NCBI RefSeq assembly: GCF_965230735.1
Contig: NZ_OZ246016.1
Coordinates: 1,984,001 to 2,048,000, forward strand
Length of the DNA: 64,000 nucleotides
From: Motiliproteus sp965230735
GTDB taxonomy: Bacteria > Pseudomonadota > Gammaproteobacteria > Pseudomonadales > Balneatricaceae
Reading direction: 5' to 3'
Part shown: in pieces, positions 34,913 to 43,400 of the stretch
Numbering within the stretch: the first letter of the stretch is position 1
Layout: the number at the start of each line of letters is the position of its first letter
Position numbers and translations under genes: made by a program
The notes under the pieces: generated by a model
What the model was told of the DNA's origin: nothing
What the model saw: only the letters and a program-made list of their open reading frames with translations
Database searches by the model: none

Positions 34913-36085
34913 ATGAGAGTTTTTGTCACCATTCCCCGCTTGATCCGTGCCGCCGTCTGCCTGCTGGTGCTGGGGTCAGCATCCACTGCTGTTTCTGCCG
35001 CCGTCCTGATACCTGCGCCACCGTCCTTGGCGGCCAGCGCCTATGTGCTGATGGATGCCAATACCGGCAAGGTGATCATTTCTCAGAACGCCGACCAGCG
35101 ACTGCCGCCAGCCAGCCTGACCAAGCTGATGACCAGCTATATCGCCGATTATGAGATCGCCCAAGGCAATATCTCCAAACAGGACCGGGTATTGGTCAGT
35201 GAGAAAGCTTGGCGTACGCCGGGCTCACGGATGTTTATCCGTGAAGGGACTCAGGTGCTGGTGGGGGATCTGCTGAAAGGGATCATAATCCAGTCCGGTA
35301 ACGATGCCAGTGTGGCGATGGCTGAGCATATCGCAGGTAGCGAGGATGCCTTTGCCGACCTGATGAACCAGCATGCCCGTCAGCTGGGGATGAACAACAG
35401 CCAGTTCCAGAATGCGACCGGCCTGCCGAAAGAGGGCCACTTTACCACCGCTAATGACCTGGCGTTGCTGGCTCGTTCCATTATCCGCGACTTTCCCGAT
35501 GATTATCCGATCTACGCCGAGAAGTATTTCACCTACAACAAGATTCGTCAGCCCAACCGGAATAAATTGCTGTGGCGCGACAGTCGGGTCGACGGCCTGA
35601 AAACCGGCCATACTGAGGAGGCGGGTTACTGCCTGGTTGCCTCTGCCAAAGATAAAGGCATGCGCCTGATCTCGGTGGTGCTGGGAACCAACTCTGAGGA
35701 AGCCCGAGCGCAGGAGAGTCAAAAGCTGTTGTCTTATGGCTTCCGTTATTACGAGTCGGCGGATCTTTACCAGGCCGGTGAAGTCCTCAACGAAGCCAAG
35801 GTCTGGGCCGGGACCCGTGATAGCCTCAAACTGGGTACTGCTGAATCGATCTCGATCACCATTCCGCGCGGCCAGAGCGATGCCCTGGGCGTTACGCTGG
35901 ATCTGGATAAGGTGATCCAAGCGCCGGTCACCGAGGGAGCTAGTTACGGCACCCTGAACATCACGCTAGGTGACGAGCTGTTACAGCAGGTACCGGTGGT
36001 GGCACTGGAGTCGGTTGAACCGGCCGGCCTGGTGAAGCGGATCTGGCACAGTATTGTACTGTTCTTCTTGTCGCTGATTGGATAA
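34913..36085 (+). CDS. dacA: D-alanyl-D-alanine carboxypeptidase (PBP5/6 type)
   Basis: A 390-residue low-molecular-weight penicillin-binding protein that trims the terminal D-Ala from peptidoglycan pentapeptides. A signal peptide (about 1-30) is followed by the SxxK motif LPPASLTKLM, the SGN motif QSGNDASVAMAE and LKTGHTEEAGYC. A C-terminal beta-domain ends in an amphipathic membrane helix (RIWHSIVLFFLSLIG). Family members in this position are called dacA or dacC; the distinction cannot be made here. An intrinsic terminator follows 17 bp downstream. Confidence 0.96.
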   Translation: MRVFVTIPRLIRAAVCLLVLGSASTAVSAAVLIPAPPSLAASAYVLMDANTGKVIISQNADQRLPPASLTKLMTSYIADYEIAQGNISKQDRVLVSEKAWRTPGSRMFIREGTQVLVGDLLKGIIIQSGNDASVAMAEHIAGSEDAFADLMNQHARQLGMNNSQFQNATGLPKEGHFTTANDLALLARSIIRDFPDDYPIYAEKYFTYNKIRQPNRNKLLWRDSRVDGLKTGHTEEAGYCLVASAKDKGMRLISVVLGTNSEEARAQESQKLLSYGFRYYESADLYQAGEVLNEAKVWAGTRDSLKLGTAESISITIPRGQSDALGVTLDLDKVIQAPVTEGASYGTLNITLGDELLQQVPVVALESVEPAGLVKRIWHSIVLFFLSLIG

Positions 36086-36101
36086 CGCCTCAGTGACATG
36101 A

Positions 36102-36127
36102 TCAGGCGCCGAAAGGCGCCTTTTGTG
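36102..36127 (+). terminator. Intrinsic terminator after dacA
   Basis: AGGCGCC (36104-36110) and GGCGCC (36115-36120) form a GC-rich stem with loop GAAA, followed by TTTT. It ends the cell-wall transcription unit before the D-amino-acid transaminase. Confidence 0.9.
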
Positions 36128-36143
36128 TTTCTGGCATGACTGT

Positions 36144-37016
36144 ATGACCGAAGAAGAAACAACAACTTACGCTTATCTAAACGGGCAATACACGCCCTTG
36201 GAGGAAGCTCGGGTTCCGGCCATGGACCGCGGCTTTCTGCTTGGAGATGCCGTGTATGAAGTGATCCCGTTCTATCATGGCGTCGGCTTCCGTTTACCGC
36301 AGCATTTGACTCGACTGCAACGTAGCCTTGATGCGGTGGGTATCGAGCTCGATCCGTCGATCGATCTTGGGGCTGTGTTTGAGCAGCTGGTGGCGCGTAA
36401 TCCGGGGCGGCATCAGGCGATCTATTTGCAGATCAGCCGGGGGGTTGCTCCACAACGCAAGTTGCGTTATCCGGCCGAGTTGCGACCCACGGTCTTTGCC
36501 TACAGCTACCCGATCCAGCTGGCGCTTGAAGGCCCATTAGATCAGGTCCAGGGGATTCGGGCCGTGACCGTGGAAGATCAGCGTTGGCTGCGCTGTGATA
36601 TTAAAGCCACCGGTCTGTTGGCCAATATTCTGGCGATCCAACAAGCGGATGCCCATGGCGCCGATGAGCCGTTGCTTGTCAGCGAAGGCCGGGTCACCGA
36701 AGGAACCTCCTGCAATCTGTTTCTGGTTGAGGACGGAGCCATTGTAACCCCGCAGCTCGAACCCCATATTCTGGGGGGCACCACCCGTGGGTTGATTTTG
36801 GAACTCGCCCAACAGGCGGGGCTGCCGGTTAAGCAAGAACAGGTTGCGCAGTCCCGTTTGGTCCATGCAGATGAGCTTTGGATCAGCAGTTCGACCCGTG
36901 GTGTGCTACCGGTGATACAGGTTAACGGCCAACCCGTCGGCAAAGGTGTACCGGGACCGTTGTGGTTTAAGGTGGCCGCGTTGTACCAGCAGTATGAACA
37001 GCAACTACTGGGCTGA
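36144..37016 (+). CDS. dat: D-amino-acid transaminase (class IV aminotransferase)
   Basis: A 290-residue PLP enzyme of fold type IV. The motif RGFLLGDAVYEVIPFY is near the N-terminus. The PLP lysine lies in the conserved RCDIKATGLLANILA segment, which separates D-amino-acid transaminases from branched-chain aminotransferases, and VTEGTSCNLFLV follows. It interconverts D-amino acids and 2-oxoacids and could supply D-Glu or D-Ala to the wall. The ATG at 36144 (MTEEETTTYAYL) gives the usual N-terminus; its ribosome site is weak. 4-amino-4-deoxychorismate lyase is a related but less likely identity. Confidence 0.9.
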   Translation: MTEEETTTYAYLNGQYTPLEEARVPAMDRGFLLGDAVYEVIPFYHGVGFRLPQHLTRLQRSLDAVGIELDPSIDLGAVFEQLVARNPGRHQAIYLQISRGVAPQRKLRYPAELRPTVFAYSYPIQLALEGPLDQVQGIRAVTVEDQRWLRCDIKATGLLANILAIQQADAHGADEPLLVSEGRVTEGTSCNLFLVEDGAIVTPQLEPHILGGTTRGLILELAQQAGLPVKQEQVAQSRLVHADELWISSSTRGVLPVIQVNGQPVGKGVPGPLWFKVAALYQQYEQQLLG

Positions 37017-37048
37017 GCCTCAGGCGCCCGGTGAGATGAGATGTGTTA

Positions 37049-37321
37049 ATGACCCAGCAAGAACCCCCGAAGATTGAATTTCCCTGTCCCAACTATCCGA
37101 TTAAGGTGATTGGCCAGGCCGGCGAGGGCTTTGTCGATCTCGTTATTGAGATCATCCAGAAGCATGCGCCGGATCTGGATACCTCCATCATCACGACCCA
37201 GCCGAGTCGAAACGGCCGGTTTTTGTCGGTGCGGTTGAAAATCACCGCAACCGGTGCCGATCAGCTGGCCGCCATCCATCAGGACCTGAAAGATACTGGC
37301 AAGGTCCAGATGGTGATCTGA
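37049..37321 (+). CDS. ybeD: YbeD (DUF493) family protein
   Basis: A 90-residue ACT-like-fold protein, recognised by IEFPCPNYPIKVIGQAG and VSVRLKITATGADQLAAIHQDLK-type sequence. Its function is uncertain. Its conserved place before lipB suggests a link to lipoate or to regulation of lipoyl transfer, but this is only guilt by association. The ATG at 37049 is preceded by GAGATGAG. It overlaps lipB by one base. Confidence 0.95.
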   Translation: MTQQEPPKIEFPCPNYPIKVIGQAGEGFVDLVIEIIQKHAPDLDTSIITTQPSRNGRFLSVRLKITATGADQLAAIHQDLKDTGKVQMVI

Positions 37322-38004
37322 TGGCCGAAATGGAGCGCACCTTGAAGATCCGGATGCTCGGGCAGCAGCCCTATGAGCCGATGCTGGAGGCTATGCAGTC
37401 GTTCACCGCTGAGCGGACCGCTGACAGTGATGACGAGATCTGGTTTTTAGAACACCCACCGGTCTTTACTCAGGGCCAGTCCGGCAAGGCGGAACACCTT
37501 CTGGCCCCGGGCGATATTCCGGTCGTGCAGGTGGATCGGGGTGGACAGGTGACCTACCACGGTCCGGGGCAGCAGGTGATCTACCTGTTGCTGGACCTGA
37601 AACGGCTGGGAATGGGGGTACGGGAACTGGTGACTCTGATCGAGCAGACCGTGGCCGAGGTGCTCGAATCTTACGCGATCAACGCTTACCCCAAATCGGA
37701 TGCCCCCGGAGTCTATGTCAGTGATACGCTATCTGCCGAGGCCAAGATCGCCTCGCTGGGATTGAGGGTACGCAGGGGTTGCACCTTTCATGGTGTGGCG
37801 TTGAATGTGGCGATGGACCTGACCCCGTTCGATCGAATCAATCCCTGCGGCTATGCCGGGCTGGCGATGACACAGATCAGCGACCTATGCCGCCAACAAG
37901 GGCAGAATCCCCCCTCCTTGGCCGAAGTCGGCCAGCGGTTGCAACAGGTTCTGGTGCGCCGCTTGGGTTATACTCACACATCCACCACAGAGCAGTTAGG
38001 TTAG
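37321..38004 (+). CDS. lipB: Octanoyltransferase LipB
   Basis: Transfers octanoate from acyl carrier protein to lipoyl domains. The 227-residue protein has the signature WFLEHPPVFTQGQSGKAEHLL, then VDRGGQVTYHGPGQ, the catalytic lysine in AKIASLGLRVRRGCTFHG, and the catalytic cysteine in NPCGYAGL. It is 10 bp from lipA, which inserts the sulfurs into the product. Confidence 0.98.
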   Translation: MAEMERTLKIRMLGQQPYEPMLEAMQSFTAERTADSDDEIWFLEHPPVFTQGQSGKAEHLLAPGDIPVVQVDRGGQVTYHGPGQQVIYLLLDLKRLGMGVRELVTLIEQTVAEVLESYAINAYPKSDAPGVYVSDTLSAEAKIASLGLRVRRGCTFHGVALNVAMDLTPFDRINPCGYAGLAMTQISDLCRQQGQNPPSLAEVGQRLQQVLVRRLGYTHTSTTEQLG

Positions 38005-38014
38005 ACCAATACCG

Positions 38015-39016
38015 ATGTCGCAGAACAACTCAGACTCCGCCCCGCAAACAGCAAAAAAGAATCCAGTCAAAGTTGAGCAGGGGGTCAAACTCCGGGGTGC
38101 TGACAAGCTGGCGCGGATCCCGGTTAAGGTGGTCCCGACCGAACGGGAAAATATGCTGAAAAAGCCGAGCTGGCTGAAGGTCAAGCTGCCGTCGTCGAAT
38201 CAGGTCAACAAGATCAAAAACCGGCTGCGCAAGGGCAAGTTGGCATCTGTGTGTGAAGAAGCCAGCTGTCCGAACCTGGGCGAGTGCTTCAGCCATGGTA
38301 CTGCGACCTTCATGATCATGGGGGATATCTGTACCCGTCGCTGTCCGTTCTGTGACGTGGCCCACGGTCGTCCCAATGCCTTGAATGAGAACGAGCCGGC
38401 TGAGCTGGCCGAAGCAATCGCCGATATGCAGCTCAAGTATGTGGTGATTACCTCGGTGGATCGTGATGACTTACGCGATGGTGGTGCGGCTCATTTTGCC
38501 AGCTGCGTCACCGAAACCCGTGCTCGGATTCCCAGTATCGAAGTCGAGATCCTGGTGCCGGACTTCCGGGGACGGATGGAGATCGCGCTGGACGCGCTGG
38601 AGCAATCGCCGCCGGACGTTTTCAACCATAACCTCGAAACCGTACCGCGGCTTTACAAGCAGGTTCGTCCGGGCTCCGATTACCAATGGTCGCTCGACCT
38701 GCTCAAAGCCTATAAACAGCGCTGTCCGGATGTCACCACCAAATCGGGGTTGATGGTTGGGCTGGGTGAATCGATCGAAGAGATCGAAGCGGTGATGGAG
38801 GATCTGCGCGCCCATGATGTCGATATGATCACCATCGGCCAGTACTTGCAGCCGAGCCGTGACCACTTGCCGGTGGATCGCTATGTCCACCCGGACGAGT
38901 TTGCCGCATTGGCGGATAAAGCGACCGAACTTGGCTTCAAACACGTCGCCAGCGGGCCATTGGTTCGTTCCTCCTATCACGCCGATCTGCAGGCCCATGG
39001 CGGCGTAGTACGCTAA
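38015..39016 (+). CDS. lipA: Lipoyl synthase LipA
   Basis: A 333-residue radical-SAM enzyme that inserts two sulfur atoms into protein-bound octanoyl groups. It has the auxiliary cluster CEEASCPNLGEC and the radical-SAM motif CTRRCPFCDV, with NHNLETVPRLY and LMVGLGE downstream. The C-terminal serine for the auxiliary cluster is in GPLVRSSYHA. It ends the plus-strand block and is followed by a strong terminator. Confidence 0.98.
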   Translation: MSQNNSDSAPQTAKKNPVKVEQGVKLRGADKLARIPVKVVPTERENMLKKPSWLKVKLPSSNQVNKIKNRLRKGKLASVCEEASCPNLGECFSHGTATFMIMGDICTRRCPFCDVAHGRPNALNENEPAELAEAIADMQLKYVVITSVDRDDLRDGGAAHFASCVTETRARIPSIEVEILVPDFRGRMEIALDALEQSPPDVFNHNLETVPRLYKQVRPGSDYQWSLDLLKAYKQRCPDVTTKSGLMVGLGESIEEIEAVMEDLRAHDVDMITIGQYLQPSRDHLPVDRYVHPDEFAALADKATELGFKHVASGPLVRSSYHADLQAHGGVVR

Positions 39017-39038
39017 TCGACCTGAATTGCGTTAATAC

Positions 39039-39067
39039 AATGGCTGCTGTTTGCAGCCATTTTTTTG
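39039..39067 (+). terminator. Intrinsic terminator after lipA
   Basis: ATGGCTGC (39040-39047) and GCAGCCAT (39053-39060) are perfect complements around a TGTTT loop, followed by seven T. It separates lipA from the convergent solute-binding gene. Confidence 0.92.
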
Positions 39068-39092
39068 TGCTTTGAAGCTGATCTAATACCGA

Positions 39093-39854
39093 TTAAGGGG
39101 TGGTGCTACCCAGTACCCGATCGATTTCCCCGGTTGCCTGTAGTTGTCCAATAACGGAGTTGATCTGTGGAATAAGCAGATGAGCATCGGTCTTTTTTGA
39201 AAAACCGATGTAGAAGGGCTTTTCGTAAAGACTCTGGCTACTAGCCCTAAAGCTGCTACTGACGCCTAGCTGCTTCAGGTACTCCTGACCGACGATTTCA
39301 TTGGTAGCAACCAGATCGACTCGACCGTGGATGAGCAACCGAAAACAGTCCTCGTCACTGTTCATCTTTTCAACCATTAAAGGCACGCCCAGGGCGATTT
39401 GTTGATCAAAGGTCTCGGCAATGCTGAAGGAATGTTGTACCGCGATGTTGAAGTGGCTCAGGTCCTGATAGTTCTTCCACCGAATGCCGTTCGGATATTT
39501 TTCCATGTTGTAGAAAAAGACGGTCCTGGCTGGGAACAGCGGCTCCGAAAAGAGCATGTAGGACTCTCGTTCCGGGGTTTTGAACAACAGTGGAATACCA
39601 TCGAAGTGTCCTTTCTTGACTCCATTGAGCGCTTTGCGCCATGGAATCAGTAGGATCTGGGCATCATGATTCTCCAGCTGTTGGAAGATCAAGTCTATCA
39701 GCTCAACGGCAATACCAGCCTTCGCCGGGGAGCCATCTGCTTCGTCACCAAGAACATAGGGTGGCCAAGGATCATTGGCCATGGTGATCGTCTCTGCCGC
39801 CAAAGACGGAATTGAAAAGCTCAACAGAGCTAGAAAAGCCAAGCTACGTAACAT
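39093..39854 (-). CDS. Periplasmic solute-binding protein (SBP_bac_3 type)
   Basis: A 253-residue secreted protein with a clean signal peptide (residues 1-19, ending PSLAA). The mature part begins ETITMANDPWPPYVLGDE and shows the GIAVELIDLIFQQLE helix typical of the family 3 periplasmic binding fold, related to amino-acid receptors. There is no adjacent permease or ATPase gene. Proteins of this kind without a transporter are common in marine gammaproteobacteria and may act as ligand sensors. The ligand is unknown. It lies 134 bp downstream of pilE on the same strand, perhaps with its own promoter. Confidence 0.75.
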   Translation of the reverse strand: MLRSLAFLALLSFSIPSLAAETITMANDPWPPYVLGDEADGSPAKAGIAVELIDLIFQQLENHDAQILLIPWRKALNGVKKGHFDGIPLLFKTPERESYMLFSEPLFPARTVFFYNMEKYPNGIRWKNYQDLSHFNIAVQHSFSIAETFDQQIALGVPLMVEKMNSDEDCFRLLIHGRVDLVATNEIVGQEYLKQLGVSSSFRASSQSLYEKPFYIGFSKKTDAHLLIPQINSVIGQLQATGEIDRVLGSTTP

Positions 39855-39988
39855 CAGAACTGCCTATCTCATGAGTCTACCGATAATCATAGTTTGGCTC
39901 TGAGTGAGCTACGTGGGTTATGCCTCTGTGAGTAATTCAAAGGGTCTCTTGAATATCTTCTCGCTTCGATAATTTAGAGTCAGAGATA

Positions 39989-40492
39989 CTAGTCTGTCCA
40001 AGTCGCCTCGCCAGCGCCTATCGCACCGTTGTCGTCTCTGTCCCAGCTCTTGATACCTGTATTGGCAAGTTCAAGATAACCATCTCCATCTTGGATAGTC
40101 CCAGCGATTGGAGTGGCCCGTAAGGTATAACCGTTGTTATCGGCGGTCTGGATGGTCAGGTTATAGCGTTTATCGCCACTGTCGATCGGAGCTTGGGACG
40201 GATAGATGGTACTCAGAGGTGGGTTCGGATAGCTGGTACCACCGGCCTGGGCGTTGTCGTAACTATTGGTGTCGGTACGGTGCCTTTCCATTGCAGTGGA
40301 GAAGGCCAGTAGCGCGTTCTGTGCATCGGTACGGTTACTGTCGATCAGGTATTGCTGATAGCTGGGATAGCCGACGGCCGCGATGATGGCGAAGATCGCC
40401 ACCGCGATCATCAGCTCGGTTAGGGTCATCCCCCGCTGGCGCTGGTCTTGACCGGCGCAGCGGGGCTTTCTAGCGATGACGAGAGGGATCAT
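39989..40492 (-). CDS. pilE: PilE-like minor pilin with an EF-hand loop
   Basis: A 167-residue type IV prepilin. The prepilin peptidase site is RG/MTLTELMIAV, with a long 21-residue leader and no other in-frame start. A hydrophobic helix follows to about residue 45. Normal PilE proteins carry a C-terminal disulfide loop. Here the mature protein has no cysteine. Its end, residues 151-162 (DRDDNGAIGAGE), is a complete 12-residue EF-hand calcium loop with ligands at positions 1, 3, 5 and 12. It overlaps pilY1 by four bases and is the last gene of the minor-pilin operon. Confidence 0.88.
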   Translation of the reverse strand: MIPLVIARKPRCAGQDQRQRGMTLTELMIAVAIFAIIAAVGYPSYQQYLIDSNRTDAQNALLAFSTAMERHRTDTNSYDNAQAGGTSYPNPPLSTIYPSQAPIDSGDKRYNLTIQTADNNGYTLRATPIAGTIQDGDGYLELANTGIKSWDRDDNGAIGAGEATWTD

Positions 40493-43400
40493 TCGTTCAC
40501 CTCGATCCAGTAGGTCCGTACCGATTCAACATCGGTATTGACCTGATCCAAACGCTCCGGCCCTACCCATACAGTTGGCTTGCTCTCGAGTGTGTCGATG
40601 ACGGTGGGGGTGGCCGGAATCGAGCCGATCTGCAACTGGATCACCCGGTCAGCGGCATTGGTGTTACCGTCGCCATTGATGTCCAGCATCGGCGTGGCAT
40701 CGAACAGACTGACCAGATAGGCCCGGCTTGTGCCTTGAGCGGGATTACAGGAACCCGAATTGGGTGGAGTCGGTTCGTAGGTGGTGAACACGATCTGATT
40801 CTGGATCGTGGCACTGCCCGAGAGTACCTTCTCACCGGTATTGGTCATCCGAATCATCCAACCATCCTTGCGCGCTACATCGTGGTTGGACAGCGCCACT
40901 GCCGCTTCGTTTTTCTGGGTGGCGTCCCCTTCGCTGATGTAGTTGTTAGTGGCATCGTACAGATCCGATTCAGTCAAGGTCGTCCAGCTGCTCGGCTTAG
41001 TATGCGTATCGAACAGCTTGATCATGTAGAATCGGTCTTCGATCGCAGTGTTGAGCGGGTGAGCTCGATAACCCGAACCGATCGCTAGGGTCAAGTAGCG
41101 ATCACTACCTTCAACGGCCAGCGCCAGATCGGGGGGGTAATAGAAGCGACGGTTATCAGCCGACTGGGCCGCGATGGCGCCACCATTACTATCGTAGCTG
41201 CCGGCCAGGTCCGCAATCTTGGTGATATAGCCAAAGTTTTGCAATTGCGTCGCCGTATTATCCAGATCGACTCGCCAGATCTGACCACCCATATCACCAA
41301 CGTAGAGTTGGTCGGCCATACCATCACGATTCATATCGATCACGTTGACCTTGGACGGGATGCTGTAATCCATATCGGCATGGCTTTCATCGTGACCGTT
41401 ATGGTTACCGGCGGACCAGATCAGTGCACCGGTATTGGCATTCACGATGTAGATGGCGTTACCGATGCTATCGGCGGTGCGGACCGAAACGTTGTCCTGA
41501 TTGGTGTCGTAACCACCACCGAAGATCAGTACGTCATAAAGCGTGCCGCCGAGTTTGATCTTGCTCTTCACCGGCTGGGACCAGGTTTGACCGAGATCGA
41601 CAAAGTCGCCGTTGCCACCACTGATTTGCCATTTGAACGTCGGTGTGTTGACGTTGGTGACATCCAGGGCGTAATAGTTACGACCGCCGCGACGCATGCC
41701 TGCATAGAGGTAGGTGAAGTCGCCGGTGTCCTTCAAATCGCCATCTTTATTGTGATCGCGGGTCCAAAGGGTAATACCACCATCCATTCCGTATGGGCGC
41801 GGATCAACGCTGGCATTGGTGTAGTAGGTATCGAGATTGCCCAGCAACTCCTGAGGTATAAAGGCGAACTGCTCGATACCGGTGTTGATATCGACCGCGT
41901 GGATAAAGCCTTCGTTGGTGCCAAAGAAGATGGTTGACTCGATCGGATCAGTTAGGCCCGCGTAGGTGACCAGCTCAGGGCGGGAGTGGAGTGGATCACC
42001 CAGTTCGTAGCGGGGGGCGTCGTTTTCATCTAATCCGCGGGTCCACTTCAGCAGATCGGTCCGGTAGTCGGCGTTTTTGTCGGCCACGTTGAGCATGCCC
42101 GCAGTGATCAGGCTGTTGGTTTCGTGAACCTTATTATCATCCGCCGTTAAGGCTTTAGTGCTGTCGACCAGCGTGTAGATCTTGCGGGTTGTCGGCAACT
42201 TGCTGGCAGCCCCGCCTTTCTCAACCTGATTACCGTCCTCATCTTCGGACCAGAAGCTCTGTGAGTCGATGGCGAAGAAGCCGGTAGACGGATCGATCGC
42301 GGGTTCTTGCGGGTTTTGGTTGTCGTAGAGTGTCGCCGGATTTCCTTTGAGCTGATACTTCTTTAGGTTACCGAACCACTTGGCCGTTTCCATCGGCTTG
42401 AACAGCGCAAAGTAAACATCGTCACGGTGGGCGAACCGATTGAACTGGTTGATGGTGACACTGGGTTCAACGAACGTGGTGTTCGCTGCTTTGATCGACT
42501 TGATAATGGTGTCGAACGCGCTGGTCAGCTCATTAGCTGACTCGGCCCGGTAGAAGGAGCCTCCACCCGCTTCGGCGAGGTCGGTGAGCCAGGTGGTTTC
42601 AAACTCCAACCCAACCGTGAACGTCTTGACGGTCTGGTCTTGGGACAGCGCATTGGTCTGGTCGACCGTGTGGAGGAATTTAGCCAGCTCAATACCACAC
42701 TCTTCGTCGGAATCATTGCCAACACAGCTGGTATCGCCAGTCATGTTTTTAATCTTCGTCTCAGAGTGGTTGTTGTTGGCAAAACCATCGGTCAGCAGCA
42801 CGATATAGTTGGCTTGGCAGCTTTCCGTGATTGGAGAGGTGTAGATCGGGCTACCATCGATGTACTCTCCGGCACAGTCGCTTGAGCCTGGATTTTCGGC
42901 GCTACAGCCATCAGGGCGAATGACGGTGCCGCCGGTATAGGAGTCTGGATGTGAGATTCGCTTGAGGTGTTTGTTACCGCCGTCACCGCGACTGTCACCG
43001 TACTCGAGCGCTTCACCGCGGTAGTAACGGGCCGCTTCGTAGAGGGTATCGACGATTGGTGTCCAGCCATCGTTGGGTAGCCCCTGAACCGCCTGAATCA
43101 TTTCGCTACGCACCGTACCGGCTGCCGCGGTTACATCACTGGGCTTGGCATAAATCACCAGTCGAGGTGCTAAATTAGAACCGTCGTAAGATTCTGAATC
43201 GCGCTTGCCGCTACCTTCGATGATCAAGGCCAGGCTGTTGCCGCTGGCCCAGTCCGTCTGGGCGGTCAGCTCGTTGATGACGGATGCAATGTTGGGAGTC
43301 TGGTTGGTTTCACCGGCAGAATTCCAGGTATCCGGTGTCCAGCTGATGCTGGCGCTGGTCTTACTCCGGTTGCTGATATTGTTGCTACCGGTATTGAACG

